Shown: positions 18,307 to 28,166, counted from the stretch's first letter. The stretch is DNA of 64,000 bases from Bartonella queenslandensis (GCF_018155095.1 NZ_NAAI01000003.1:124001-188000); one strand, 5' to 3'. Numbers and translations are program-made. Notes: generated by a model not told the origin, from the letters alone.

Positions 18307-19493
18307 GATATTTTATCCAGAGAATCTTGAGATTTTCGATGTTCAAATTTGTTCACTACTTTTTGAAAAATGATTTGAAGTATCTCATGAAGTTTTGCGG
18401 GGAGGCCAATTTTATGATTCGTTAAAAGCATAAAAAAGACAAATATACTTGTTCCTATGGGTGTAATATAAAGAAGAGGAACATATGCAAGATCATTCTT
18501 TGCTTTTTCGGCGAAAAAATATCCGATCCAATAGACTAGAAAAGAAAGGGCCATTGCCGAAAAATTTGCGGAGTGGCGTGCTTGTCGATGGGAGCCTACA
18601 TTTCCTGCCGCTGCTAATGCAATAAGTGAAAAAACGATTGGATAGAGCCACTGTGTTAGTCGGCGGTGAAACTCGGCTTTATATTGGAGTGGTTTTCGTT
18701 GATAGTAGGGATCTTTTGGGTCAGGGTTTTGTAAATAAGAAAGAGATCGATCTTTTGGATAAAGAGTAGGAATTTTATCACTGGGAATAAATTCCCCTAG
18801 GCTAAAGGTATATGCGCTAAATTGAACGATTGAAACGCTATTATTTTCATGATTGACTCTTTCTATTTCACCATTATTGAGGATTAAAAAATGGCCATTT
18901 TTATTGCTTACAATGGAGGCTTTTGTTGCATAATAAAAAAGATCAGTTTTAGGATCACGCTGGTCGGCAATGAAAAGACGTTCAAGTGTTCCGTTTGGAT
19001 TCCGTTCGCCGATTTCTATGTAAAGGTTATTGGCAAGCTTTTGAAAGCTTCCTTCACTAATGAACAGATTAATAAGATCAAAATGAGCACTTGCGAGCAT
19101 TTGTCGCATATGAAGACGTGCTTGAGGAACAACAAAATTAGCTATAGAAAAGGAGATACATGATGCAACAATAGCAAGAAAAAGAATAGGTTTCCAAACG
19201 GTACTCTTAGGAAAACCAGAGGCATTAATAACAGCAAGTTCTGAGTCTTGATTCATTGCTGAAAGGGTGGTTGTGACCGCGATCACTAATGCAAATGGAA
19301 TGACAAGAAAAATAACAGAAGGAACCAATGAAAGTGAAAATTGCAAGACTGTGAGGAGTGTTTGTTTACTTGTTGTAAGAAAGTTTATTCGTGCAAGAAT
19401 TTGCACCGTCCAACTAACACCCACTGCTGCAATCATGACAGAACTAAACAAAACAAAGACACGTTTCAGGATGTAGAACTCAATAATACGCAT
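18303..19493 (-). CDS. lptF: LPS export ABC transporter permease LptF
   Basis: This is the second YjgP/YjgQ permease of the LPS exporter, 396 aa. It has N-terminal membrane segments, the coupling-helix motif MNQDSELAVINASGFPK, a periplasmic domain (about 130-290) and C-terminal segments. IEFYILKRVFVLF at the N-terminus is typical of LptF. It is the first gene of the minus-strand operon, so the promoter should lie in 19494-19905. The ATPase LptB is not in this window. Confidence 0.93.
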   Translation of the reverse strand: MRIIEFYILKRVFVLFSSVMIAAVGVSWTVQILARINFLTTSKQTLLTVLQFSLSLVPSVIFLVIPFALVIAVTTTLSAMNQDSELAVINASGFPKSTVWKPILFLAIVASCISFSIANFVVPQARLHMRQMLASAHFDLINLFISEGSFQKLANNLYIEIGERNPNGTLERLFIADQRDPKTDLFYYATKASIVSNKNGHFLILNNGEIERVNHENNSVSIVQFSAYTFSLGEFIPSDKIPTLYPKDRSLSYLQNPDPKDPYYQRKPLQYKAEFHRRLTQWLYPIVFSLIALAAAGNVGSHRQARHSANFSAMALSFLVYWIGYFFAEKAKNDLAYVPLLYITPIGTSIFVFFMLLTNHKIGLPAKLHEILQIIFQKVVNKFEHRKSQDSLDKIS

Positions 19494-19905
19494 AAATTGG
19501 GAAACACCCTCAGTCTTTAATTCGATAGCAAATATTCTTACTGCTTTCGGTTAAAATATAATAAAGTTAAAAAAACACCCTCCCCTGGATTGGACGTTTT
19601 CAGTAAATAAATAATATAAAATTACTCGCTAAATTCCCTTTAATTTTTTTTACACATTATATTTTTATTTTCAACGATAGTCTAGAAAGAAACTAGAAGA
19701 TAACTTAAAAAACTTTTTTATTAACATTGAAAACAAAAAATTTCTGTCTTCTAAGGAGTCTTTTAAAGACATATGTAAAAAGATAAGGCATCTCAATCGA
19801 AAAAGAGGTTTATATCTTGAACCGTTTCCTTTTATATGAGGAATATAAAAGTTTTTCTAAAAAAGATGTTAGCTTTTTTATAAAGAGTGATGAGGGCTTA
19901 AGAAG
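19494..19905. other. Divergent spacer between lptF and holC
   Basis: This 412-bp AT-rich spacer holds no recognisable gene. In many Rhizobiales a leucyl aminopeptidase gene (pepA) lies between lptF and holC; no trace of it could be read here. Two hairpins sit at the holC end and are listed separately. Promoters for lptF (minus) and holC (plus) are expected but were not resolved. Confidence 0.5.
19829..19880 (+). terminator. Two back-to-back hairpins just upstream of holC
   Basis: CTTTTATAT (19829-19837) and ATATAAAAG (19843-19851) make a perfect 9-bp stem followed by TTTTT, an intrinsic-terminator shape. TAAAAAAG (19858-19865) and CTTTTTTA (19873-19880) make a perfect 8-bp stem with a 7-nt loop. 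They could be the surviving terminator of a lost upstream gene or an attenuator in the holC leader. The second can act on either strand. Confidence 0.5.
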
Positions 19906-20352
19906 TTGGATATTTTATTCTATCATTTGACGCATTCAACGCTGAAAGATATTTTACCAACGCTTGTAGAGCGGGCGTTGGCTCGTTTTGGTAAGGTAAC
20001 AATACAATGTGTGAGTAAAGAGCAACGCGATTCTATAGATATGCATTTATGGGTTTATGCTGATGAATCATTTATTGGGCATGGAACGGAATGTGATCAA
20101 TATTCAAGCCTTCAGCCTGTATTTCTGACTACAGGACAAGAAAATCCGAATGATTCAAAAATCCGTTTTCTCACAGAGGGAGCTGTTTGTTCGAATATTG
20201 ATACTTATCAACGGCTTGTTGTGTTATTCGATGGTAGAAATGATGAGCAGTTGAATTTTGCTCGGGCACAGTGGAAAAAATATAAAATGGAAAATCATAA
20301 TTTAACCTACTGGCAACAGACTGAAGATCATTGTTGGGAAAAACAAGTTTAA
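19906..20352 (+). CDS. holC: DNA polymerase III chi subunit HolC
   Basis: HolC links the clamp-loader to single-strand binding protein. The 148-aa protein has the family's compact alpha/beta shape; FYHLTHSTLKDILPTLVERAL at the N-terminus and the later NLVVLFDG-type stretch (QRLVVLFDGRND) are typical. It starts with TTG at 19906, preceded by GAGGG about 10 nt upstream; no ATG lies in the right place. The stop overlaps the ATG of the next small gene (TAATG). Confidence 0.88.
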   Translation: MDILFYHLTHSTLKDILPTLVERALARFGKVTIQCVSKEQRDSIDMHLWVYADESFIGHGTECDQYSSLQPVFLTTGQENPNDSKIRFLTEGAVCSNIDTYQRLVVLFDGRNDEQLNFARAQWKKYKMENHNLTYWQQTEDHCWEKQV

Positions 20353-20531
20353 TGCGCCTCGTATCTTTTGTTATGGTTTTGATAGGGTTGGTAGGAATCG
20401 TAAATCCAGCACTTTTTATTGCGGAAGGATCAGGGGGAGGGCGTTGGGTCTTTATTATTATTTTTCTTTTAGGCATGCTAAAGATATGGCCTATAATTAA
20501 AAAAACGAAACGGCATGGTGATGATTATTGA
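20352..20531 (+). CDS. Small two-helix membrane protein, unknown function
   Basis: This 59-aa product starts at the ATG overlapping the holC stop by one base, a coupling pattern that supports real translation. It has two predicted membrane segments (about residues 4-22 and 32-50) joined by a Gly-rich turn (EGSGGGRW), and a basic, hydrophilic tail (KKTKRHGDD). I do not recognise the family. The next gene overlaps its 3' end by 17 bp. Confidence 0.6.
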   Translation: MRLVSFVMVLIGLVGIVNPALFIAEGSGGGRWVFIIIFLLGMLKIWPIIKKTKRHGDDY

Positions 20532-20784
20532 TCGAATTTTGCTTATTTTATGGGCTGTGATGTTCGCTTTTTTTTGCGTTTCGTGGTTGGGGACAACGCA
20601 TATCCTATCAGGGGTGTTTGCTATTTCTGATATGAGCAATATTGCGGATTTCTTATTTTTCTTTTTGAGTGCATTATTTGCGGGAATATTGTGGTGGACA
20701 ATACCGAACCCCATGTCTCTTAAAATGAGACTGGCAGCATTTTTTCTACCAGTCATCATTTTATTATTTGTTATTATATCTTAG
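20515..20784 (+). CDS. Small three-helix membrane protein, unknown function
   Basis: This 89-aa, very hydrophobic product has three predicted membrane segments (about 5-28, 40-62 and 70-88). It overlaps the preceding small gene by 17 bp, and its stop overlaps the end of the convergent MFS gene by 4 bp. ATG at 20515 or 20521 could be the start. I do not recognise a family. The chain of overlaps from holC suggests one transcript of three genes. Confidence 0.55.
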   Translation: MVMIIDRILLILWAVMFAFFCVSWLGTTHILSGVFAISDMSNIADFLFFFLSALFAGILWWTIPNPMSLKMRLAAFFLPVIILLFVIIS

Positions 20785-22070
20785 TTGGATATTTCATCAT
20801 CTGTAAATCCAACAAAGCAAATCAGTGAAACAAAAGAAGCAAAAAGCAAATAATAGCCAATATAAGACGTATCAAAATGTTGCACCAAATATTCTGCAAT
20901 ATAAGGTGCGAGAGAAGCTCCTACAATACCAGATAAGTTGAAAGTAATAGAAGAACCCGTGTATCGAATGGCTGTTGGGTATGGTGAAGCCAAAACAGCA
21001 CCAAGAGGGCTGTATATCATTCCCATGATAGACAAGCCAATGACAGACATTGCAAGGACTCCTATAACTCCAGAATTTAAGAAATAAGGAATTGCGAAAG
21101 AATAGATACCGGTGATGATTGTAATCCAAATCATCAAAGTTCTTCGTCTAATACGATCAGCGAGTCTTCCAGTAATGACGGTAAAAATTCCACAGAAAAT
21201 AGCACCAACAATTTCGACTTGAAGAGCTTGATAATATGACAGTTGCAAATGGTTTGTTGAATAGCTTAACAAATATGCTGTAACCAAGTAAAACAAGACG
21301 AATGTTGCCATACCAGAAAATACCCCAAGAAATAAGATTCGAGGACATTTTAAAAAGACATCAATGATAGGAACTTTGACACGTTCTTTACTTTCAAGAC
21401 TTTTTTTGAATTGAACAGTTTCATTGATTGAAAGACGAACCCATAATCCTATAATCATAAAAACAACTGAGGCAATAAAAGGGATGCGCCATCCCCAAGC
21501 GACAAGTGCATCATGATCAAGGAAGTATAACAGACCTAAATAAACAGCAATGGATAAAAACAAACCTATAGGAACGCCCAATTGGGGAAACATTGCGTAC
21601 CAGCCGCGCTTTTCTGGGGGTGCATTTTCTGTTGCGAGCAAAACAGCTCCTCCCCATTCACCTCCTAGTCCCATTCCTTGTCCGATACGGCACAAGGTTA
21701 AGAGGAAGGGGGCAAACCACCCAGCGGTCTCATATGTGGGAAGAAAACCAATAATGACTGTTGAAAGGCCCATTGTGAGAAGAGAGGCGATAAGTGTTGC
21801 TTTTCTTCCAATTTTATCTCCAAAATGTCCAAAGACAATTGACCCAAAAGGCCGAGCAAAAAAGGCCGCTCCAAAGATTAGAAAAGATTGTAAAATGGCA
21901 ATTTGATCATTTTGTGTGGGAAAAAACACATGAGGAAATATGAGAGCTGCGGCAGTGGCAAAGACATAGAAATCAAAGAATTCAATTGTTGGGCCAATAA
22001 GGCTTGCAAACAAAATGCGACGAGGGGAATTTCTGTTGCTTGTACCTTGCATTTCTAAGTTTATAGACAT
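20781..22070 (-). CDS. MFS transporter, metabolite:H+ symporter (MHS/ProP-YhjE-like)
   Basis: This 429-aa protein has twelve predicted membrane segments. The loop 2-3 motif GHFGDKIGRKATLIAS and the loop 8-9 copy GRLADRIRRRTL mark the major facilitator superfamily. The pattern RPFGSIVFGHFGD, GEWGGAVLLA and the N-terminus SLIGPTIEFFDFYVFATA place it in the metabolite:H+ symporter group, whose members carry dicarboxylates, betaine or similar compounds. The substrate cannot be read. I chose the ATG at 22070 because AAGGGA lies upstream; a TTG at 22100 would give ten more residues. Confidence 0.88.
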   Translation of the reverse strand: MSINLEMQGTSNRNSPRRILFASLIGPTIEFFDFYVFATAAALIFPHVFFPTQNDQIAILQSFLIFGAAFFARPFGSIVFGHFGDKIGRKATLIASLLTMGLSTVIIGFLPTYETAGWFAPFLLTLCRIGQGMGLGGEWGGAVLLATENAPPEKRGWYAMFPQLGVPIGLFLSIAVYLGLLYFLDHDALVAWGWRIPFIASVVFMIIGLWVRLSINETVQFKKSLESKERVKVPIIDVFLKCPRILFLGVFSGMATFVLFYLVTAYLLSYSTNHLQLSYYQALQVEIVGAIFCGIFTVITGRLADRIRRRTLMIWITIITGIYSFAIPYFLNSGVIGVLAMSVIGLSIMGMIYSPLGAVLASPYPTAIRYTGSSITFNLSGIVGASLAPYIAEYLVQHFDTSYIGYYLLFASFVSLICFVGFTDDEISN

Positions 22071-22643
22071 GAATAGAATGTCCCTTTCAGTATATAGCAA
22101 ATCAAATATGAATTAACCGATTATAATTATAAAAATTTCAAATCGGTGTCGAGTCGATATTATGATGTTTCTTAATATATTAGAACAATGATTATAGCTT
22201 AATGAACATGAATTAAGTGTTTTTTCGATTATTAAAATTTAATAAAATTAAAGAAACTATTTTAAATGCTGTAAAAGATGAAAATATTTGTCCATAAAGG
22301 CAGCTCTCATTCATAGGGCTGTTTCCTTTAAAGTTTAAGTTCAATTTTTATCTATCGAGAGATTAATCTTATTCGTAGATCAGTGTTTAGTGTCTCAAAA
22401 ATATTAAAATTTTTTTTAATGAATATAATCATAACACTTTTTAGTTGTATTTAATGAAAATTAAATCTTTTAATTGTGCATACATTTAAAAACACAAGGT
22501 GTATATTTGATCTGTCAGAGATTAATCATCGCATGCTTTATTATTAAAAAAAACATGACGTTAAGCCATTACAGAATGTTGTTTTGGTCTATGCACTTTT
22601 TTCTAAATGGGGGATTTAAATTTGGAATTATGGAGTGTGAATC
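22071..22643. other. Spacer upstream of the first autotransporter
   Basis: This AT-rich spacer of about 570 bp has no credible gene. The last 60 bp (TTTTTTCTAAAT, then GGAGTGTG before the ATG) resembles the leader of the third autotransporter at 31860-31901, suggesting a shared regulatory origin. Individual promoter boxes could not be assigned with confidence. Confidence 0.5.
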
Positions 22644-25600
22644 ATGCAACGCAAATTGAAATTAAGTTTTTATGCGTTAATGACCAGTAGTTTTTTTATC
22701 AAGATTGCAAGTGCAGATCGAGTCGTTACACCAAAAGAAAAACTATTAACACCGGTAGATATCAGTGAACATCTCAAAGAAACTCCAAAGTTGTTATCAA
22801 AAGTACAGGGATTAAAAGAAAAAAAAGGGGGATCAAAAAGGATAATGCATGAAAAGACAATAGAAGAAAGTAAGTCTTCAGAAGAGAAACAGAAGGGATT
22901 AGAAAACCTATTCTTTACAGTTCTCACAAATTCAATAATAAGCGATGGTGATATCATTTATATTACGAACCGTGACTCCGAAGGTTCTGAAATAAATAGC
23001 TTTAGCTATAAAGATGCTGCCTATTCCATCAATAATACAGTTCAAGAGGGGGGAAAACTCTACATTGATGCAGCAAGTGTGAGTAGGGATACGATCATTG
23101 AGCATGGTGGGATTGAGTTTGTCCAAAACTTGAGCACTTCAGAATATGCCGTTGTTAAAAAAGGGGGTAAACAAATTGTTGAAAGTGGCGCAAATGCTGA
23201 AGGAACTAAAATCAATGGTGGTGAGCAGATTATTTTTGGTAAGGGGGGCCTTGGAGATGGTTTGTCGCTTGAAGATAAGGAAAATCTTGAAGATAAGGCA
23301 AGTAGTGCTTATGGCACTGAGATTTATGCTGCAGATGGAATGCCAGGAATACAAAATGTCTATAGTGGGGGGATGGCTGTTGACACAAGGGTTATGAAAG
23401 GAGGAGTCCAGAATCTTGATGGTCAAGAGAATTTTAATAACGGCTTTTCAGAAGATGCTGATGCAGCCGATACAGAAGAGGAAGATTTTACAATCAATGA
23501 GGGGGCTTCTGCTCTGAGTACTGAACTTTTTAAAAATGGGATGCAGAATATCTTTGCAGGAGGGAATGCGAGCGAAGTTACTTTATACGATAGAGCTACG
23601 CAGAAGATATATGATTCTGGATATACGGATGATCTAACAATTAATCATCAAGCAAGCTCATGGGGTTTTGCGGGGGCAATATTAGATAAGGATACAAATA
23701 TTTATGACTTTGGCAGCCTCTATCTTTCTGCTGGAAATGATGGAGCAGTTACGGAAGTAGAAAATCTTAATTTAAATGGAGAAAATACCAAACTATACAT
23801 TATTGCGTCTGAAGATAACGGCAAAAAACCTCACGTTAATATCCAGAGTTTAAAAGGAAATGGTAGGGTTATTTTTACGTCTTCTGGGGCTAAAAAGCAT
23901 TACTCAGAGCTTAATATTGATAATCTTTCAGGTTCTTTACATTTCGATTTTAATGTCAATTTTGCCAAGCGCCTTAGAGATTATCTTGTCATTAAAGAAA
24001 GCAGCTCTGGTTCTCACACAATAAGTGTGGCTGATTCTGGGCGTGAAATGACAAATTCTTTTCACAAAAAGCTTAAATTAATTTCTGATCGCAGTGGAAA
24101 TGCTCATTTTACTCTGACAAATACTTTTGGTGAAAAAATCGAAACAATTGATGCTGGAACCTATAGATATCGTTTGAAACATAGAAATAATAAGGGGGCT
24201 GGTAAAATTTGGTATTTAGATGCGAATTATACTGTTGATGAGGCAAATACCTCTTTATTTTCTGATTTTAGCTTGCAGCCATCTGTTATGGCTCCATTAT
24301 CGAAAGATCTCACAGAGCTCACAATTAAAAAGGGAATGATTGTTACGATTGCGGATCCTAGCTTTGAGAGTAGCAGTGAGAAGGTTAATAGCAATGGAGA
24401 AACTTCAATTAATAATACAGTTAAAGATGGTGGAAAGCTTTCCGTTTATAGCGGTGGTTTTAGCTTGTATACGACAATTCAAAGAGGCGGCACAGAGCTT
24501 ATTAAAACACAGGGTCTTTCACAGGATAGTGAAGTTAAGAGAGGGGGAAAACAAAAGGTTGAAGATGGGGGAAAAGTTGAAGGGGCTAAAATTTACGGTG
24601 GTGAACAGTTTGTTTCGGGAAAGTCTGATATCAAGGGTAAGATGGTAAGGAGCCGCGCCTATGACACTGTTATTTCTGGTGAAAATGGAGTTCTAGGATA
24701 TCAAAATGTGTACGATGATGGAGAGGTTTCTGGTACAAAGATCATAGCAGGAGGGGTGCAAAATCTTTATGTAGAACAGGACCTAAACAATTATAGCAGT
24801 TTTGCATTTGATACGAAGGTCTTTTCTGGTGGAGAGCAACACGTTTTAGCGGGGGGAATGGCTCTTGGAGTTCTTTTACAGGGGAATGCTTTCCAAGCAA
24901 TAGATTTAGGAGGCTATGTAAAAGATTTAACGATTAAAGATCAAGCACAGTCATGGTTACATTCTGGTGCAACGTTAGAAGGAAATACCATGATTCATGA
25001 TTCTGGACGAATTTATCTTTATGCTGGTGCTGATCGATCTCGTACTGAAGTAGAAAAAATTGTTTTAAATGGCAAAGATACAAAATTGTACGCTATTGCT
25101 TCTGATACAGATGGCGAAAGTTCTTTGATTGAGAATCTGAGTGGTGATGGCAGCGTTATTTTTGCGTCTACCGTATTTAATCCACATTACTCTCAACTTG
25201 AGGTCGGTAATCTTTCAGGGAGTTTACATTTTAGACTGAACACCAATTTTTCAGAACAGCGCGGTGATTATCTCCTTATCGAAAAGGGGGAGGGACATCA
25301 CACAATAAGCGTGATTGATTCTGGTATTGAAATTGCCAATTCTTCTCTAGAAACACAAAATTTAGTCCTTAAGCTTGATTTAATTAATGAAAAAAGCGGA
25401 AAGGCTCATTTTGCTCTGACGGATTTTTCTGGTGAAGAGACCAGTACGATTGATGGTGGAGTCTACATATATGCGCTAAAGAAAAAAGATCATAACGGGG
25501 GAAAGATTTGGTATTTGGCGCCGTTGGAAACAACTTCTACTCCTGTGATCCCTGCACCTCATGCTGGGTCGCCTATAGATAAGCTTCCTGAAAAAGAAGA

Positions 25601-28166
25601 AAATATGATATCTTCAAAAGATTTTAGTATCTCGGATATCATTAATTTCAGTATTCATGAGGGAGGAGGCATTTTACAAAACTTTTTGCTTGGTGATGAC
25701 AGGGTAGTTTATATCTCTAATGATGGAGAGCAAAGTGTTCTTAAACAGTCTATTAACGCTACAGTTGAGGGATCAGGAAGACTGTATGTTGAGGCTGGTG
25801 GTTTCAGTAAAAATACAACAATTGAAAGGGGTGGTGCCGAGATTATCGGGGAACAGGGGATCTCAGAATCTACGATTATTTACGAGGGTGGAAAACAAAA
25901 AGTGGAGGGGGGAGGCTCTGCATTGAGAGCTGAAATTTATGGTGGGGAGCAGCTTGTTTTCGGAGATGGGTACGTGGACGGTGGGATTATTGGCAGCAGT
26001 GTTTATGATACGACAATTTATGGTCAAGGGGACACACCGGGGCAGCAGAATGTGTATGATGATGGAATGGCAGTGGAAACAAAAGTGATGCGTGGAGGAA
26101 TACAAACTCTTGCTAAATGGTTTCCTTATGACGATAACTTTGCAGAAAAAAACGGTGGTTTAGCTGTAAATACTGAAGTCTTTTCAGAGGGTATACAGCG
26201 TGTTTTAGCAGGAGGTGAAGCGAATACAGTCATTTTACGTACTGGTGGTGTTCAAGAAGTCTATGCGGGTGGAATTGTGAAGAATCTAACGATTGAAGGT
26301 AATGCCAATTCATGGGTTTCTAATGGTGCGATATTAGGAGGAGACATAAAAGTTCAGGATTTTGGAAGACTCTATCTTGATGCTGGAGATGATGGTCAAC
26401 AAACTATAGTAGAAAACATTGCATTAAATGGAGAAGACGCTCAATTATACTCCGTTTCTCGTGGGGTTGACGACAAAGGTACACACATTCAGCAGTTAAG
26501 CGGTGTAGGAAAAGTCATTTTTACATCTTCTGAAGATAATTTATATTACTCTCAACTTTATATTGCTAATCTAGCAGGGAGTCTACATTTTAACTTTAAT
26601 GTTAGTCTTGCAGAAGAAAAAGGTGATTACCTCTTTATTGAGAAAGGGAGTGGTTTTCACACAATAAGTGTTCTAGATTCTGGTATTGAAATTGTTGATC
26701 CTTCGTTAGCAGAACTTGATTTAATTTTGGATCACAGTGGAGGCGCATCTTTTACTCTACAAAGTTTTTCTGGTGCAAAAATTGGAATGGTTGATGGGGG
26801 AACTTACACGTATGGTTTAAAACAGAGAACTGATGAAGACGGAGGAGGAAAAGTTTGGTATTTATCCGCGGTCTTTATCGATAATTTTTCATTTCTTAAT
26901 AGTTTACCACAAATTAGAAGCAGATATGCGCGGCATTTAAGTCAAAAACAACCGATTTCTTCTCTTTCAACTCTTACAAATACAGAAGAGCATGCGATTA
27001 AGTTGCCACGTCAAAGAAAAAAGCGCTCCAACTTGACTCAAAAATCTTCAGTTTCTTCAATTGTTTCAACTCTGAAAAGTCAAATGATTAAAGGAGCACC
27101 TCCAACAGGTTCTCGCCCTCTTTCTGATGAGAAACAACAGATTGCTGTTTCAGGCTCTTCTCACTCTTTAGCCGATCAAATGATTTTGCGTCCAAGTTCT
27201 CAGGAACAACCTTCTCCACAATTAAGTGAGACACTTTCAGTTTCTGACTTTTTAACCACGCCTTCTACAGATGCAGTCTTGTCTATGTCTGTAGCGCCAG
27301 CAATGGTGTTTCATAATGAAATGCAAACTGTGCGTGTGGGAAGAGGAATTCTCGATAAAAGTAAAAAGAATAAGGCTTTGTGGACCTATGCAATTAAATC
27401 TAAAGAAAGCATTGCGACAGAGCATATAGATTTTAAGCTGGATCAGACCGGTATCGTTTTGGGGATCAATGGTTTAAGCGAGTGGGAAAATGGAGATTTT
27501 TATATAGGTGGTTTTGGCAGTTATGATCATGCCCGTGTTGCGCATACACGGGGGGGGACCAGTGGTATCAATAGTTATGGCATTGGCGCTTATCTCACGT
27601 ATTTGGATCATAGTGGATGGTATCTCGACAGTATTTTAAAATACAATCATTATCAAAATACGCTGAAGGCTGTTTCAACGAATGGTTTAGGGATTGAAGG
27701 AACATATGCGCAATGGGCGGTGGGAACCTCCTTTGAAGCTGGTTACCGACTTCAGGCGTCACAGAGCAGTTGGCTCCAGCCTTATGGACAATTTACATGG
27801 TTGCAAGTTGAGGGTAAGGAAATCAAGTTATCGAATGACATGACAGGTGATATGGGTCCCTTTACTTCATTACGCAGTGAGGTTGGCTTATCTTTAGGGT
27901 ATGAATTTGGTTCACACGATGCTTCTTCATCCCTTGCGTATATTACCGCAGCATGGTTGCGTGAGCATAAAGATGATAATCAAACGTTGATTAATCAACG
28001 CCATCCATTTACCACGGATGTATCAGGGAATGCAGGAAAATTAGGGATAGGTTTAAGCAGTTTAGTGAGTGATAAGTTGAAGTTATATGGAGAAGCCCAT
28101 TATGTTAAAGGGCGTAAAACGAAGCAGTCTCTTCAGGGCATTATAGGGATACGCTATAGTTTCTAA
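22644..28166 (+). CDS. Autotransporter with three tandem AIDA-type passenger modules
   Basis: This 1840-aa type Va autotransporter resembles the Bartonella Iba/Cfa family. A signal peptide covers about residues 1-24 (ending IASA). The passenger contains three copies of a module of about 370-400 aa, at roughly 130-525, 590-958 and 1039-1407. Each has strand-loop-strand repeats (GG-Q-V type turns such as GGEQ and GGKQ) and ends in GTYxYxLK...KxWYL. A Ser/basic linker (about 1408-1530) follows, with RQRKKRS at 1456-1462, then the C-terminal beta-barrel (about 1531-1840) ending in YSF. Passengers of this type form beta-helices on the cell surface and usually mediate adhesion. The role here is inferred. 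Confidence 0.92.
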   Translation: MQRKLKLSFYALMTSSFFIKIASADRVVTPKEKLLTPVDISEHLKETPKLLSKVQGLKEKKGGSKRIMHEKTIEESKSSEEKQKGLENLFFTVLTNSIISDGDIIYITNRDSEGSEINSFSYKDAAYSINNTVQEGGKLYIDAASVSRDTIIEHGGIEFVQNLSTSEYAVVKKGGKQIVESGANAEGTKINGGEQIIFGKGGLGDGLSLEDKENLEDKASSAYGTEIYAADGMPGIQNVYSGGMAVDTRVMKGGVQNLDGQENFNNGFSEDADAADTEEEDFTINEGASALSTELFKNGMQNIFAGGNASEVTLYDRATQKIYDSGYTDDLTINHQASSWGFAGAILDKDTNIYDFGSLYLSAGNDGAVTEVENLNLNGENTKLYIIASEDNGKKPHVNIQSLKGNGRVIFTSSGAKKHYSELNIDNLSGSLHFDFNVNFAKRLRDYLVIKESSSGSHTISVADSGREMTNSFHKKLKLISDRSGNAHFTLTNTFGEKIETIDAGTYRYRLKHRNNKGAGKIWYLDANYTVDEANTSLFSDFSLQPSVMAPLSKDLTELTIKKGMIVTIADPSFESSSEKVNSNGETSINNTVKDGGKLSVYSGGFSLYTTIQRGGTELIKTQGLSQDSEVKRGGKQKVEDGGKVEGAKIYGGEQFVSGKSDIKGKMVRSRAYDTVISGENGVLGYQNVYDDGEVSGTKIIAGGVQNLYVEQDLNNYSSFAFDTKVFSGGEQHVLAGGMALGVLLQGNAFQAIDLGGYVKDLTIKDQAQSWLHSGATLEGNTMIHDSGRIYLYAGADRSRTEVEKIVLNGKDTKLYAIASDTDGESSLIENLSGDGSVIFASTVFNPHYSQLEVGNLSGSLHFRLNTNFSEQRGDYLLIEKGEGHHTISVIDSGIEIANSSLETQNLVLKLDLINEKSGKAHFALTDFSGEETSTIDGGVYIYALKKKDHNGGKIWYLAPLETTSTPVIPAPHAGSPIDKLPEKEENMISSKDFSISDIINFSIHEGGGILQNFLLGDDRVVYISNDGEQSVLKQSINATVEGSGRLYVEAGGFSKNTTIERGGAEIIGEQGISESTIIYEGGKQKVEGGGSALRAEIYGGEQLVFGDGYVDGGIIGSSVYDTTIYGQGDTPGQQNVYDDGMAVETKVMRGGIQTLAKWFPYDDNFAEKNGGLAVNTEVFSEGIQRVLAGGEANTVILRTGGVQEVYAGGIVKNLTIEGNANSWVSNGAILGGDIKVQDFGRLYLDAGDDGQQTIVENIALNGEDAQLYSVSRGVDDKGTHIQQLSGVGKVIFTSSEDNLYYSQLYIANLAGSLHFNFNVSLAEEKGDYLFIEKGSGFHTISVLDSGIEIVDPSLAELDLILDHSGGASFTLQSFSGAKIGMVDGGTYTYGLKQRTDEDGGGKVWYLSAVFIDNFSFLNSLPQIRSRYARHLSQKQPISSLSTLTNTEEHAIKLPRQRKKRSNLTQKSSVSSIVSTLKSQMIKGAPPTGSRPLSDEKQQIAVSGSSHSLADQMILRPSSQEQPSPQLSETLSVSDFLTTPSTDAVLSMSVAPAMVFHNEMQTVRVGRGILDKSKKNKALWTYAIKSKESIATEHIDFKLDQTGIVLGINGLSEWENGDFYIGGFGSYDHARVAHTRGGTSGINSYGIGAYLTYLDHSGWYLDSILKYNHYQNTLKAVSTNGLGIEGTYAQWAVGTSFEAGYRLQASQSSWLQPYGQFTWLQVEGKEIKLSNDMTGDMGPFTSLRSEVGLSLGYEFGSHDASSSLAYITAAWLREHKDDNQTLINQRHPFTTDVSGNAGKLGIGLSSLVSDKLKLYGEAHYVKGRKTKQSLQGIIGIRYSF
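23031..26870 (+). repeat. Three tandem passenger-module repeats, period about 1.35 kb
   Basis: Comparable points recur at 23031, 24412 and 25758 (start of the NTV/ATV-x-GG block) and again at the KxWYL end blocks near 24208, 25502 and 26851. The units have diverged clearly at protein level, so the duplication is not recent. The single-module neighbours at 28517 and 31902 match each unit in block order. Confidence 0.85.

Noticed and set aside
22474-22659. 61-codon frame ending inside the first autotransporter start
   Set aside because: It overlaps the ribosome site and signal peptide of the autotransporter and has no recognisable features.
23031-26870. Repeated DNA blocks that might suggest a CRISPR or satellite array
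   Set aside because: They are protein-coding passenger repeats with long, irregular spacing and one open frame throughout.
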